Positions 21,317-33,160 of a stretch of DNA of 64,000 nucleotides are shown one piece after another (positions within the stretch are counted from its first letter, which is position 1; each line of letters begins with the position of its first letter). The notes below the pieces were generated by a model, which was given only the letters and a program-made list of their open reading frames with translations, made no database searches and was not told where the DNA came from. The stretch spans positions 1,302,001 through 1,366,000 of the forward strand of contig NC_068567.1 in NCBI RefSeq assembly GCF_025698545.1, given 5' to 3'. Source of the stretch: Gossypium raimondii (Eukaryota; Streptophyta; Magnoliopsida; Malvales; Malvaceae). The translations under genes and the position numbers were made by a program.

Positions 21317-23284
21317 ATGGAGTCAAAGAATTACGGTCACCAACATCCCCTGCTTCTGCTTTTGAATGAAGATCAGCTGCTGGTTGTAGCGAACTGCTCA
21401 AGGTGTGGCGAGGTGGTGTCAACCCCATGTTTTAGCTGTGCCGAGAAATGTGGGTTTTACCTTCACAAGGTATGTGCTGACGCACCTTTTGAGCTTAATC
21501 ACCCCTTTCATCTCGACCATCCACTTCTTCTTACTAAGAATCCAGGTTATCCAACAGAGTACTATTGTAATTTTTGTGGTAAAGATGATGATAATTTTGT
21601 TTATCACTGCTCTTGCGAATTGGACTTTCATATTAAATGTGCTTTGTTTACATTTAATATTGCTGAGAATAATTTGAAAGAGCTTGAGCATGTTTCCCTT
21701 CAACATCCTTTGATTTCCACCGAAAATGGTGATAGTAAGTGCTTTGTGTGTTGGGAACCATTAGCAAAGTACACACACTTTTCTCCTGACTGTGGATTTA
21801 ATTTACATGAGAAATGCGCTAAGCTTCCTTTCAAACTGAATCATGGGTGCCATCGCAAGCATCCTTTTGTTCTACAATTAAATAGCCAACTGCTGTCTTG
21901 CAAGATTTGCGGAGAAACCTGTCGAGAGGGTCTAGGAGTTGTTTATGGTTGTTCACCTTGTAAGCTTGCTGTTCACATTGAATGTGTATCAGCAACTTTA
22001 GATCTTGTTGTTGAAGACAAAAGCCATGAACATCCATTCAATTTGTTTCCAAGACGATCATCATTCATTTGTGATGCATGTGGTACCGAAGGAATCTGTG
22101 CTGCCTACATATGTTGTACATGCAAGATTATGGTTCATAAAAACTGCACTTTATTGCCACGCATCATCAAAAGCAAGTGGCATGATCATCGCCTTTTTCA
22201 CAAATATTTCCTTCCGGATGAATTTAGAAGTTCAGACTGCACTATTTGTCATGATGAAGTCGATCCAGAGCATGGTAGTTATTGTTGTTCACATTGCAAT
22301 ATTACATTCCATGTGCACTGTGTGACAGAGGACAAAGATTCATATTCAATAGTTTCACTAGAAAATGAAGATGAGATGCCCAATGAAAGTTCCATCAGTG
22401 TTATTGAGAGGAACGATGCTGGAGAAGCTACAAAAATAAAGCATTTCAAGCATATGCATAATCTAATGTTAAGTCCCTTTGTTGGAGGATATGAAAATAG
22501 TTGCCACGGGTGTATGTTGCCAATCTCGGATCCATTTTATTACTGTTCAGAATGTGGCTTTTGTCTTCACAAAGCGTGTGCCGAGCTACCTAAGATGATG
22601 AATGTTTGGCATCATGATTGCCAAGAGCCTCTCGCCCTTATTTCAGACAAGGTTTTTAAGTGTGAAGAATGTTGGGATGTATCTAATGCCTTTGCTTATG
22701 AATGTTGTGGATGTGAGAGAAAAACATGTCTCCGATGTGTGAATGCTCTTTCTCCTGGTGCTCGAACATGTTTGAAACATGAACACCCCCTATTTTTCTA
22801 CAGAGGCCACGAGGGGAAATGTAATGCTTGTGGTCAACCTACAGATGGAGTACTTCGTTGTAAGGATTGCAATTTTGAGCTACATATTGAATGTTTTTCA
22901 CTTCCAATTACAGCTCGCCACAAATGCGATGAGCATCTTCTTTCGCTCACTGATCATGATGATAACAGTTATTCAAAAAGTCATCATTGTGATATCTGCG
23001 AAGAAAGTCGAGATCCAAATTGTTGGTTTTATCATTGTGCAACATGCGATACTTCTGCTCATGTTGATTGTGTTCTTGGAAAATATCCATTCCTCAAACT
23101 CGGGAGCATCTATGAAGAAACAGGTCATCCACACCCACTCACCATTGTGAAGAAGAAGTATTACTACCCTGATTGTGATAAATGCAGTAAGCCTTGTGAA
23201 GATGTGGCTCTTGAATGCTCTAAGTCGCAGTGCAAATATATTGTCCACTGGAATTGTGTAACACCCCGTTCTCTACAGTTTTAG
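21317..23284 (+). CDS. DC1-domain (Cys/His-rich C1-like) protein, intact
   Basis: A single open frame of 655 codons with no intron, which is usual for this family. It begins MESKNYGHQHPLLLL and is built from about ten zinc-binding DC1 modules. Typical modules are CAEKCGFYLHKVCADAPF (near residue 41), CELDFHIKCALF (near 100), CGFNLHEKCAKLPF (near 160), CKIMVHKNCTLLPR (near 275) and CGFCLHKACAELPK (near 415). The last module lies near the C-terminus (CKYIVHWNCV). No signal peptide or membrane segment is apparent. Plant DC1 proteins bind zinc; some have been linked to stress and defence responses, but the role of this one is unknown. The start is supported by the broken paralogue's alignment and by the first module beginning right after it. 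It is the intact member of a tandem pair with 15989-17618. Confidence 0.93.
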   Translation: MESKNYGHQHPLLLLLNEDQLLVVANCSRCGEVVSTPCFSCAEKCGFYLHKVCADAPFELNHPFHLDHPLLLTKNPGYPTEYYCNFCGKDDDNFVYHCSCELDFHIKCALFTFNIAENNLKELEHVSLQHPLISTENGDSKCFVCWEPLAKYTHFSPDCGFNLHEKCAKLPFKLNHGCHRKHPFVLQLNSQLLSCKICGETCREGLGVVYGCSPCKLAVHIECVSATLDLVVEDKSHEHPFNLFPRRSSFICDACGTEGICAAYICCTCKIMVHKNCTLLPRIIKSKWHDHRLFHKYFLPDEFRSSDCTICHDEVDPEHGSYCCSHCNITFHVHCVTEDKDSYSIVSLENEDEMPNESSISVIERNDAGEATKIKHFKHMHNLMLSPFVGGYENSCHGCMLPISDPFYYCSECGFCLHKACAELPKMMNVWHHDCQEPLALISDKVFKCEECWDVSNAFAYECCGCERKTCLRCVNALSPGARTCLKHEHPLFFYRGHEGKCNACGQPTDGVLRCKDCNFELHIECFSLPITARHKCDEHLLSLTDHDDNSYSKSHHCDICEESRDPNCWFYHCATCDTSAHVDCVLGKYPFLKLGSIYEETGHPHPLTIVKKKYYYPDCDKCSKPCEDVALECSKSQCKYIVHWNCVTPRSLQF

Positions 23285-24090
23285 TCAAAACGGCCCATCT
23301 AGCAATTCAGATGTAATCAAATTTGAAACCTACTTCATTTACAGGAAAACTCAAGAGTGGAACACAGGGTTTGATCTTTACCTTGTTACTTGTGATGTTA
23401 GTTGTTGTCATCATTATAATTTGATTTATCCGACTTTTTAAGTTTTAAATAAATATCATGTAATAATCTGGAGTTGAAACTTGTGTAGTTTGCATTGGTG
23501 TTTAATTGTTGATATTAGATTTTCTTGTAATTTGGGAGTGTAATTGTACTTACAATAATAAAGCTGTTGTTGAATGCTTCTCTTTGTTTCTTTACTTGAA
23601 AATACAACTTTTTTCTGAAATTATCTGTCACAACCTTGTATTTACTTTCCTTAGTCATCTTCTTTGGGATGGGAATTCATTCACATCGACAACCACCATC
23701 GTATAGCCATTAAGAATAGCCGCCGGAAGTCATTCTCATGAATAGAAAACATTTAAATATAAATACATTTAGTTATTTATGTTTTTATATTAAACTATTT
23801 AAAAAAATTTATTCAGTAATACAAATAGAGTAGAGTAAAGAAATGAAAATATAAAAATTAGATTTATAAAGAAATGAGAAACTTGTCAATTTTCAAACAT
23901 AATTATTATAAAATTCAAAATCTCGAATTTAATCTGAACAACAAAGACTTTAAAACCAAACTGATAGATCAAAAAATAAGTTCCCGACACAAAAGCATAA
24001 TTATAAAGTATATAATTACTTGAAAGAGAAAATGAACATAAACATGCCAAAATAGTGGGCAGTAAAATTGACAATAATTATTCTCAAAGG
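23285..24090. repeat. Duplicated 3' flank of the DC1 pair (right copy)
   Basis: Closely matches 17619-18620. It includes AATAAA-type signals at about 23447 and 23559 that would serve as polyadenylation signals for the intact gene. It lacks several short stretches found in the left copy. Confidence 0.8.
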
Positions 24091-24776
24091 TGCCCATGCA
24101 AGGAACCATATTTCCCAAAATACTAGTACTATTGATTGCGTCGTTAGTAACTAAAAATAACACAAATACAACATGCAAATTCCGAATATATTCTTTTTCA
24201 TTAATCCCATAACATAAAAGAATCATATTCTTACAAATTGGCAACCCAAGTAGCCCTCTAAAGGGCCAAAAAAACAAAACAAAAATCTTAATCCCAAACA
24301 GGGAAATGACGTAAAAGGCGAAATTTTCTTCAAAATCTTCAATGCAAAACACAAAAACTTTGCCATTTGATTAAACATGGCATATTATAGAGAGACTATA
24401 TGCATGGTCCCCGACCAGTCATCCCCCGGAGAAGATCCCACTCCGGAAACAACTAATTGGGGATAACTTTGACCGATAGTGTGAAAAGATGCAAAACAGA
24501 AACTGATGGATGAGTTGGGCCCGACTCACCAGACTAGCCAAAACTGGCAAACTCGGAGTTCCCTAACCCCGTGCTTTGCGGATGAAGAGTACTTTATACA
24601 CAAAAAATCTCGATGGATTTGAACCTTGACCTTTTTGGGGTTTTGATCACCTTCAAGACTGTATGAACCAATGAATGACTTGAATGGACTGCAAGTGGAA
24701 ACAAATCTTGGTTTCATAAAATAACCATTTCTGAATGAATGGAAATTATGGATGAACATCGAGTTCGAAACTGAAC
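24091..24776 (-). other. Probable 3' UTR and spacer of the importin gene
   Basis: Non-coding stretch between the DC1 duplication and the stop codon of the SAD2-like gene. The part next to the stop codon is less AT-rich than intergenic DNA nearby and is probably its 3' UTR. No other feature is recognised. Confidence 0.4.
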
Positions 24777-27700
24777 TCATGATGGTGGAGCGGCGGCAGC
24801 TGATGCCTTCTCCATTTGTTCCTTTTCGATCTCCGCTCTCCTCTGTTCAGCATGTTGAGCTACACCATTTGCAAGAGCTTGATAATGGAAATCCAGAGTC
24901 TGTGTAAGGTTCTGCAACCTCAAAGGATCCGATGCTTGCATAGCTAGATTCAAAATCAGGGAAGGGAAGAAAAAGTCCTCGTTTCAGCTAATGACATGGA
25001 AACATCGAACAAAACCAGAAGGTAGAAACAATATTAAAGGGACAATCGACATTTACCCTTGACAATATCGACAAAGAAAATAAACGGGTCAACTTCATCT
25101 ATTGGTGACTGTAGTTCTTCATCGTCACTAAAGTCGTCATCAGAGTCATCCTCGTCATCATCGTCATTAGTGCGGAAAGCTTTAGCCTATAGAAAACAAA
25201 GATGGAATGAAATAAAGGATTGGAAAGTCCAAGGACCAATTACAAAAAGGAAATATATAATAGGCTCGTTAAAAAGGTCCCATCGAAGCATTATTATTGA
25301 TTTCCTAAGTTCATCATTCCAGCCCTCCTTGCCATGCTAGTCATTGGTACCAACATTCGATAATCTTCCATCTTTGTCCATACGGTAGCTAGACATTCCC
25401 ATCTGATTTACCAATTTGTGATATTTATGACAAGCCAAGCATCAAATAACCTCCAAAGACCAAAATAATGCATACCTGGGCAGCTAATTTTTGAAGCCTC
25501 ATGCTATCAGCTTCATCTTCGTCCTCCGCATCTACTCCCATTTCCTTGTCAGAACCATCATCCTCGTCATCATCAGTCTGGAAACCATCCATATCATCAT
25601 CATCTTCAGCCTCTTCCTCCTTTGCAGCTTCTGCTCACTCAAACGAAGTAACTAAATAAATAACACAGAAGGATTTATGGATACAATCTCAAAAAGATTG
25701 CAAATTCAGACACAACATGCTAGTACAAGCGCATTGACACACACACCCATATACATATATATACATATAGAGAGAGAGAGAGAGACCTGCAACTTGATCC
25801 TTGTAAGCAACTAGGAGATCAAGGGCAGCCCTGAATACACGCCCAAGAGCCTCCCCGCCAATCTGGTCAACGGGAAGTGCAAGAAGTGAGGTAAGGCCCA
25901 AGCAGCACACTTTCTTATCATGTTCCCTGTAGAAGCAAGATAACTTATTGAGTCATAGCAAGACAATACCCGAAGTGTAAAAGTTCATTGTAAAAGTAAC
26001 AATATTATTCTCAAGGCTTAAACATAGTGACATGGAAAATGATCAAAGCAAACACAAAACTACCTACCGCTTAAAATTAGCCCGTAAACCACTCTTTCTA
26101 ACTTGTTGCAACAACTGGAACCAAAGGTTGAACACTTCTGTTGTAACAGAGAATTTGTTTAATATGCTGAGTGTCAAGGCTGCATTGTAATAGACTGCAT
26201 TGGCAATCTGGGTAAGGAGGAACAGTGTCGTGTTATAAAATCACAGGCCAAAAATGTTTCCAGGAATAAAAGATTATTTCTGATAGAAGAAAAGCAACAG
26301 GCAAAATATCAAATGTGTAACATTTATAAGACATGAGATGAGCATATAAAAATATGACATCATCTTGCAAAAGAATAAAGCTATGCCTTGATGCCATACC
26401 ACTTGTACAAGAAGACATTTCAACCGTGGCTTCTCCGTTCGATTCAATCGATCAAGTGTAATTCTCAAATATGGCTCAACCCAGTGATCCACCTGTCCTC
26501 TACAGTTTTGAAACACTACTTCAATCAGCTTTGGGGCTGGTTCAATATCATTGTCCTCTAAATTTTTATCTGCCATAATCTGCCAAAGACAAAGCAAATA
26601 ACAGAGCTTTATAAACCAAAGGGACTTACATAAAGGCATTATAAAAATTTGCAAGATAAAAAGACTGAAGAATATAAGGTTTATTTTCATTTTCCTAGAA
26701 CGTTTCCCATCAAAAGGCAATTTTTATAACTAAAATGGGACTCACAGAAGAAATCATATTCCAAAGACTCTGCTGGTAGTCGGTTTCCTTGCAAGCTAGA
26801 AAATGTGCAGTTCCCCTGGATATGTAGTTGTCCAAAGGAACCAAAATATCTGCATGAAAACAGCTATTACTTAGAAACGACACAAAAATATAGATGAAAT
26901 AAGAACAAATAATGATAAATTGAAATTAAATAAAAAAAATGGGTATACACTTCTCACCTTGTGTAATCATATGGACCTACTAGAAGCAACATAAATGAAC
27001 TATCCAAATTCTATCATAAAAAAATCTAGATGTCTATATTGCAGTGGCAACCTGATCCCAAAGTTCAGTGTGGTTCATTTATGAACTAAAACTCTCTAGG
27101 ATTTGTAAGAACATATGCTTTAACATACAAGTTAATAAACACAGTTAGTTCTATCAACAAATTTGACACAAATTCACAATTTATTTGGATAAAAAGTCTA
27201 CTTAACAATCCTAAAACATTCAGATATGAGGCAAAAGAAATGTCAATTCAAATCAAATCATACTTGGAAAGAAGTCAATTGCCCAATCAGCTAATGCTTC
27301 AATCATCAAAGGCCAAAGGCTCCACATTTCCAAGGATATAGTCGGAGAAAAGAATGTCATATATGAAACAATCTCCAAAACTTCTTCAAAAACCTCTGCA
27401 AAAGAGTACAAAAAGAAAAGGTTCAATAAAATAGCCCTATAAAATGATATAGACCAAATACCATCTTATAAAAGTCAAATTTGGCATGTATGAAATGCAG
27501 TAGCCATCCCATAAACTATTTGATAATGTATTTCATCAACTCACTTTAAAGTTCTCTCAGCACAAAATTTAAAACTCAAGTGGCTTTAACCAAAAATATT
27601 AATGACATAAACCTTTTAAGGTATCTTTACAACAAAGCTAGGTTTACTTAAACCATGCAGCTATAACTTATCAAAGAGCACGCCAGCTATTAACTCATCA

Positions 27701-30700
27701 AAAAAGTTGACTTTTTATAGTTGGGGTTCTTTTAATCATTTTTGCTGATGTTTAATGTGTTTATGGGTATATCCTATTCTACATGAACACATTCTACATT
27801 TGCCACTATTACTGATAGTCTAACAAAATTCTAAAACCAACTTGCACTGGTGTCATAAGTTGCTCTTTGATCCAAGATTATAAAATTTAAATAAGTTTTG
27901 AACATAACTAAAGAGTAGGTGATATCTAAAGATAAAGTTACGTCTTACATGCCAATAAGGATAGAGCAAAAATTTTCCTTCCTCTTCAACTTGCCCACAC
28001 CCAAAATAATCTAATAAACACTTGAAATTTCTAGGGGAAAACAGTATCTTTACTATAGCAGCTTGAAATTTCACACCTAAACATTAGATTCTTTAATAAA
28101 CTAATATAATGCATATTCAATCCAGTCTCATTTCTGGTGGCAACAGTACATTTCACTATTGAGAAAATAAAACAAATAAAAATAATCATTGGGACTGTTG
28201 AGAGAGAGAGACTGTACAGACCTTGTCCATCAGTTGTCAGCATTCTTTGCATGATTGGAAGCAAAGTCGGCTCAACCTGAACAAACAAGTGTGGAAGCCT
28301 GCTAACTGATTCAAGTATTGTGCTTATGGCACGCAAACAGCCGACTGCAGCAAGAGCACCAGGATCATCAGCTTCATCATCAGCTTCTGCGGTGTTCATA
28401 CACCTCCAAAATGCAGCAGCCTGAAAGCGGAGACATGACAATAGTTGCGGGTCCAGAAAATTAGAAACTTGGTAATTTAAAAAATGATGAAAACATGCAT
28501 TACCAGATTCTGACACAATCCAAGAGCATATGGCGCCATCTCCTCCCCAAACTTGTCAACTATGGTCTCCAGAGTAAAAACAAGGTCCTCGTTCTCAACC
28601 TCATTCATAAGTTTAAAAATCTCTGTAGGAAATGAAATTGCAAATTATTGACCACATCACTTGAATGAGAAAAAGTAACTGGGTACTGTGTGAATTGACG
28701 GAATTCTCAATATAATCATATAAATGATTCGAGAGTTGAGAAAAGAAGAAAAGGAAATAACAGTGTCCCAAGTGCCAAGTTAAAGTTGAAACATCAGATC
28801 ATCAGAAGCTGCTAATAGGATACTACAAGCACTAAATGTCACTTACCATCAAGTAGTTGAGGAAGAATAGAACGGATATCATTTAAATCTGCATTTAAAC
28901 AGCTTCATATCAGTAAGGCAGTCAACACTACAATTAATGACAAAAAAAGAGGTGTATTTGGGCATAGGTAGTAATTAGAAACCAGATTACTACAAATGCA
29001 GACTTAACTGCAAGCTTGCTTAATCCAAAATCAACTCATACCAATTATAAAATAATGCTCAAAGCAAAAGCATCAGATATCTACCTTTGCAAGCTTCAAC
29101 AAATGATCTCAATGCAAAAACTGAGTCGACACGAACAGGAAGTTCCGGATCACGCAACCCAGAAACAACGCTATGCAGCGCTTGGAGGAAATGATTCTTG
29201 TCAGAGAAGTTTACATGGGCATATTGTCCTGCTACCCATGCCGCCTAAAATCCATATAAAAAAGGTATAAAACTAAGAGAACTCTCTCAGATGCAAATGT
29301 ATCTATATATATCTCTATGAAACCTCAGAAAAGAGCATCGAAAGAAGAAGATTATGATGTCCCTATGAGAAAAAATTGAAACAAACCTTGGCTCTAAGAT
29401 GACCAACAGGACTGCGGAACTCTGGGAAAACATGCTGCATCAACATATGTTCCAATTCAGATTTATAGGGCTCAGTCTGTTTCAGTTTATCACAAAGTGC
29501 TCCAACAGCCAGGAGGGCACCATCCTTCTGTCGGTAGGGCTTATATTCTAACGGTGCTTCATCATATCTGGAATAAGAAAAAGATGGCATGAATATACCA
29601 ACAAGTCAAAATCAAAGAATCCCAATATTCCCGTCTCTATTAAGCTTCAAAAGTAAAAGAATACCTCTTGAAAATTTCCACAATGAATTGAATAAACTTT
29701 TGAAGATTCTCTTTTCCACGTTTTCTGACTAACTCACTCACAAAGTCCATGGAAGCAGTCCTTGGACTATATAAATCTTCAATTATATCTGGAGTGCAAG
29801 AATAAAATGTATGACCAATGTGGCTCATTCAAGGTTTTACAACAGACATACCAGGTTTTTGGAGCTTACCATAGCCCTTCCTTACATACTCATGGGGATC
29901 TTCCTCCCAAAGCTTTTGATCATTGTCATTGAAGCACATGAGAGGGAAGACTATCTCAAAAAGAAGAACATCAAGCTGTGGCTGCAATAAAGTATACATG
30001 CTATTTTTCGAGATGCTGCATATAAATAAATGTTATTTCTGTCAAAATCCATGTGAAACATTTGTAAACTAAATACAATTTGCAGAATGAAAACATGGGA
30101 TATGCAGAAACCTTAGAAGATAATTGTTCATGGTTTATTTAGTATTTTATTTGTTACTTGAGATATTATTTTGTTACACTTACTGAGCTTAATTGTTCAT
30201 ATATCATTTAGTACTTTACATTTAATTAGGGCTTAGTCTTAGTGTCGTTTTCCTTACCCTATTAGTTTTGTTTTCAAGTGAAGTTTGATTTTCCATTTTC
30301 TTGAGTTTCAAGTCAAGTAAAGCTTGTTAACTTACACTGCAAGTTTAAGGGTCCATATATAAATTAGCGTACTCCTCTATTAAAGGTATATGCATACATT
30401 TCAATCTTAGCTTATAGCTTTTGTGGTTGTGAGATACAATCATCCTTGGAAATGACTCCTAAGGAACCCTAGGTGTGATACTGCACTGTCCATTCTTCTT
30501 GTTTGTGTGATGCAATCAAGGAACCCTACCAACATAAATATAGGGCAGAAAAGTAGGAACTGGCATGGTGGTTTTGTTTGTTTACAAAAATAAAATGAAG
30601 TTATACAATACAAAGAGAAATTACTCTTATTAGCAGTGCAACAGAAAAAATTCGTGGCTTTTATGTTAACACAATATGAACATCACATCCTAGGTAGTCA

Positions 30701-32937
30701 TAAATCCTCCGTTAAGCTCAGCATATTTCTCACTCAGCAACAGAGAGAAAGTAACAGGCACCAATGGAAAGAAGATATTCAAAAAAAACCTATTCTTTCA
30801 GTTAAATACAGGCAACTTTAGCCTTGAAAAAGTGGACGATCCAATTATCCCAAAATAATTGCCAGCTCTCACAGAACATCTTTAAACTGACTAAACAAAT
30901 CAAAGCACCAATTATTAACCCGAATTAAGCATTAACACACTGCAAACCTGTTGCTTAGATATTGAAGAATAAGGTTGGTAACTCTGTCAGGGAGATAGCC
31001 ACCAACACGAATAACACCCAACAAGTTTAAGTGGCATTCCAAAATTTTTCCTGCATAGTTCTTCTGAAACATTTGGGCAAAAGCCCTGTTTTCCGGATTC
31101 CTAAGCTTTAAATCTCCAAACCTGTAATATAGCCACCAAAATCACAAACAAGATTGATAATTTGAGGACTACCAAAAATAACTCCAAACCATGTTCCAAT
31201 TTCTCAGCTTACCTAGTATATAGCCTGTTTAAGATATGAACAGTCCATTTTTTCACCTTCCACCAGCCCCATGATTTCCGGAGCTCAGGATCTAGAGGTT
31301 GCCCTTCCAAAGGGACAGACCTCTCCAGAACATTTAAGAAAAGCATCATCCAAGCATTGAATGCATTAGGATCAAGTAACTGCTTTGGAATCTCCAACTG
31401 AAAAGTAGAAAAAAATATCCCAAAGATGGCATATGAATCAAAAAACCTCATAAAACAAATCAAAGAAAACTAGTAACCGTAGACATAAAAATACTGTACT
31501 ATAGATAGTTCTGCTCAAAATATTTGGCACATGCTGTTCCTTGAGATAAAAATAAAATACAAAGGAAAGCACTAAAATGGACTATTATTTAGCATTCTAG
31601 TAAAATGATGAACAATAAAAGTAGCAATTTGGACTTACATAGATTGATGACCAGAAAATTTTACAAATAAGCTTTATCAGATCTGCTACTTCAACTGCTG
31701 GTTTTTCAATCTGGACAAGTCTGCTGAATATATTGAGAAGATGAGGAAATGTCTCCTGAACAATGTGCTGAACTGGAGTTCTCTCCTCCTCTGACTTGAA
31801 CCTAGAATATTAAAGAAAATTATAAATTAGTATTAAAGAATCAAAGAGTAACGACATAAGGATGCACCAAACTAAGAGAACAAGGACTGGTTATTTGAAT
31901 TAAAACATCGTACACTTTCCTCCAAGCAAATACTGTAATCACTCATTAAAGCCGTCAAATGATGTTAATTGCATTAAAACAAATAGTTTGCATCACCTTC
32001 AGCAAGCACTTTCCGTTAACAGAATTACAATACAAATGCAACAATACAAAGATAATAACTGGAAACTGAAATAAAGAAAACATGCAGCCAAAAAGAGAAT
32101 GTGATATATATATATATATATATTCTTACTCATATTTTCTAGCAAGAATCTGCAACACGAACAAAGCCCCATAAACCTGCTGACCTTGTAGGTTATGCTT
32201 CACCCAATCCAGTAGCCGTGGCCACTGCTCTGGATAATCAGCATGGATAATGGTCTTGAGACACTCACCCAATTGCACCCTGCAATAAAATACAATATGA
32301 ATCAAAAAGCAACTTAAGAATGCAAACTGCGAGACAACCAATGAACTAGTAAACAATTCTGAAAGAAAAAAAAACCAAAAAAAGAGGGACACTACACAAT
32401 GGTACCTTAACAAAGGAGGAACTTGAATAATAAATACAAGAATATGATCACGAACCATATCTTTATCGCTTTGCAATATTTTCTGTGGCTCATCTACATT
32501 TATTAAAGACAAAACAAATATATATCCATAATCATATTCATAAACATAAATATAGAGAGAAAAATATATTAAAAAAGTAAAATTGATTGATTAAAATTTT
32601 TATACTAGGATCAAGAGGAGCCCAATTCTTAGCAATGAAGTTCTTGAACTGAATGGAAGCAACTTGACGAACAGCCATGGGGCAATTGTCATCAATGACT
32701 ATCTGTAACAATCTCACCAGATGCTGAGGCGTATACTGAAACTGAAACCAAAATATCCAAAAAAGAAAACCAAAGAAAATCAATCTTCTGATCTAAAAAC
32801 AGATAATCAAAGCCAATTACATAACAATTAAACTAAAAAAAAAAAACCTTAATAAGGCTTTCTTCAGCAGCTTTGCGTTCAGCAGGATTGGGACTAAGAG
32901 CAGCTTGAAGAACAACAACAAGACTTGGAACATCCAT
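24777..32937 (-). CDS. SAD2-like: Importin-beta family protein, SAD2-like (22 exons)
   Basis: A nuclear transport receptor of the importin-7/8 class. The Arabidopsis relative SAD2 (also EMA1) affects ABA and drought response, MYB4 import and microRNA activity. Exons from the start: 32848-32937, 32606-32741, 32406-32493, 32130-32279, 31639-31801, 31213-31397, 30948-31121, 29870-30015, 29665-29788, 29387-29567, 29085-29244, 28847-28888, 28504-28622, 28222-28420, 27264-27395, 26746-26849, 26400-26579, 26068-26207, 25787-25926, 25476-25630, 25057-25186, 24777-24934. All junctions are GT..AG, and the total is 3096 nt, or 1031 aa plus stop, close to the ~1040 aa of the relative. The importin-N segment lies at residues ~20-100 ([18 protein letters not shown]), followed by HEAT-type helices ([31 protein letters not shown]). 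Acidic runs at ~885-965 ([33 protein letters not shown]) are typical of this class. Confidence 0.95.
25769..25784. repeat. (AG)n microsatellite at a splice donor
   Basis: An AG/CT dinucleotide run lies directly after the donor of importin exon 19, so the intron begins GTCTCTCTCTCTC on the gene strand. It is preceded by an AC/AT-rich run (25738-25768). Confidence 0.8.
32104..32122. repeat. (TA)n microsatellite in an importin intron
   Basis: An uninterrupted TA run in the intron after exon 4 of the importin gene, a few bases downstream of the donor site on the gene strand. Confidence 0.85.
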
Positions 32938-33160
32938 TTTTTTTTTATGAAAAAATTTGTAAACTTAAAATTTTAAACCCAAAAAAAACCTAAACCCTAG
33001 ATGCTCAAATTCAGTTCAATGAGATGAGATTCTAGGGTTTAGAAAAAAGAGAGGAAATTTGTGAAAAAAATTAAAATAAAAATAAGAGAAATGTTTGCTT
33101 GCTGAGGAACACTGCTAGAAACTTAAGAGAGGTGAAGAGGTATTTAAATGATTAGGGTTT
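32938..33160 (-). promoter_or_regulatory. Importin 5' leader and core promoter with telo-box motifs
   Basis: Three telo-box-like motifs occur close upstream of the ATG: AAACCCTAG at 32992-33000 (+ strand), CTAGGGTTT at 33032-33040 and TTAGGGTTT at 33152-33160. Telo-boxes are common in 5' regions of plant housekeeping and growth genes. An ATTTAAATA block at 33141-33149 could be the TATA element, giving a leader of roughly 170 bases. This assignment is inference. Confidence 0.45.

Noticed and set aside
21419-23248. Open frames opposite or overlapping the intact DC1 gene
   Set aside because: They are shadow frames of a Cys/His-rich coding sequence; the + frame alone carries DC1 modules.
28031-28516. 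161-codon frame on the minus strand as a separate gene
   Set aside because: It is importin exon 14 with read-through into both introns. The spliced model fits the family and closes the frame.
30960-32790. Other single-exon frames on the minus strand between 29.3 and 32.8 kb
   Set aside because: Each contains one importin exon plus intron read-through, so they belong to one gene.
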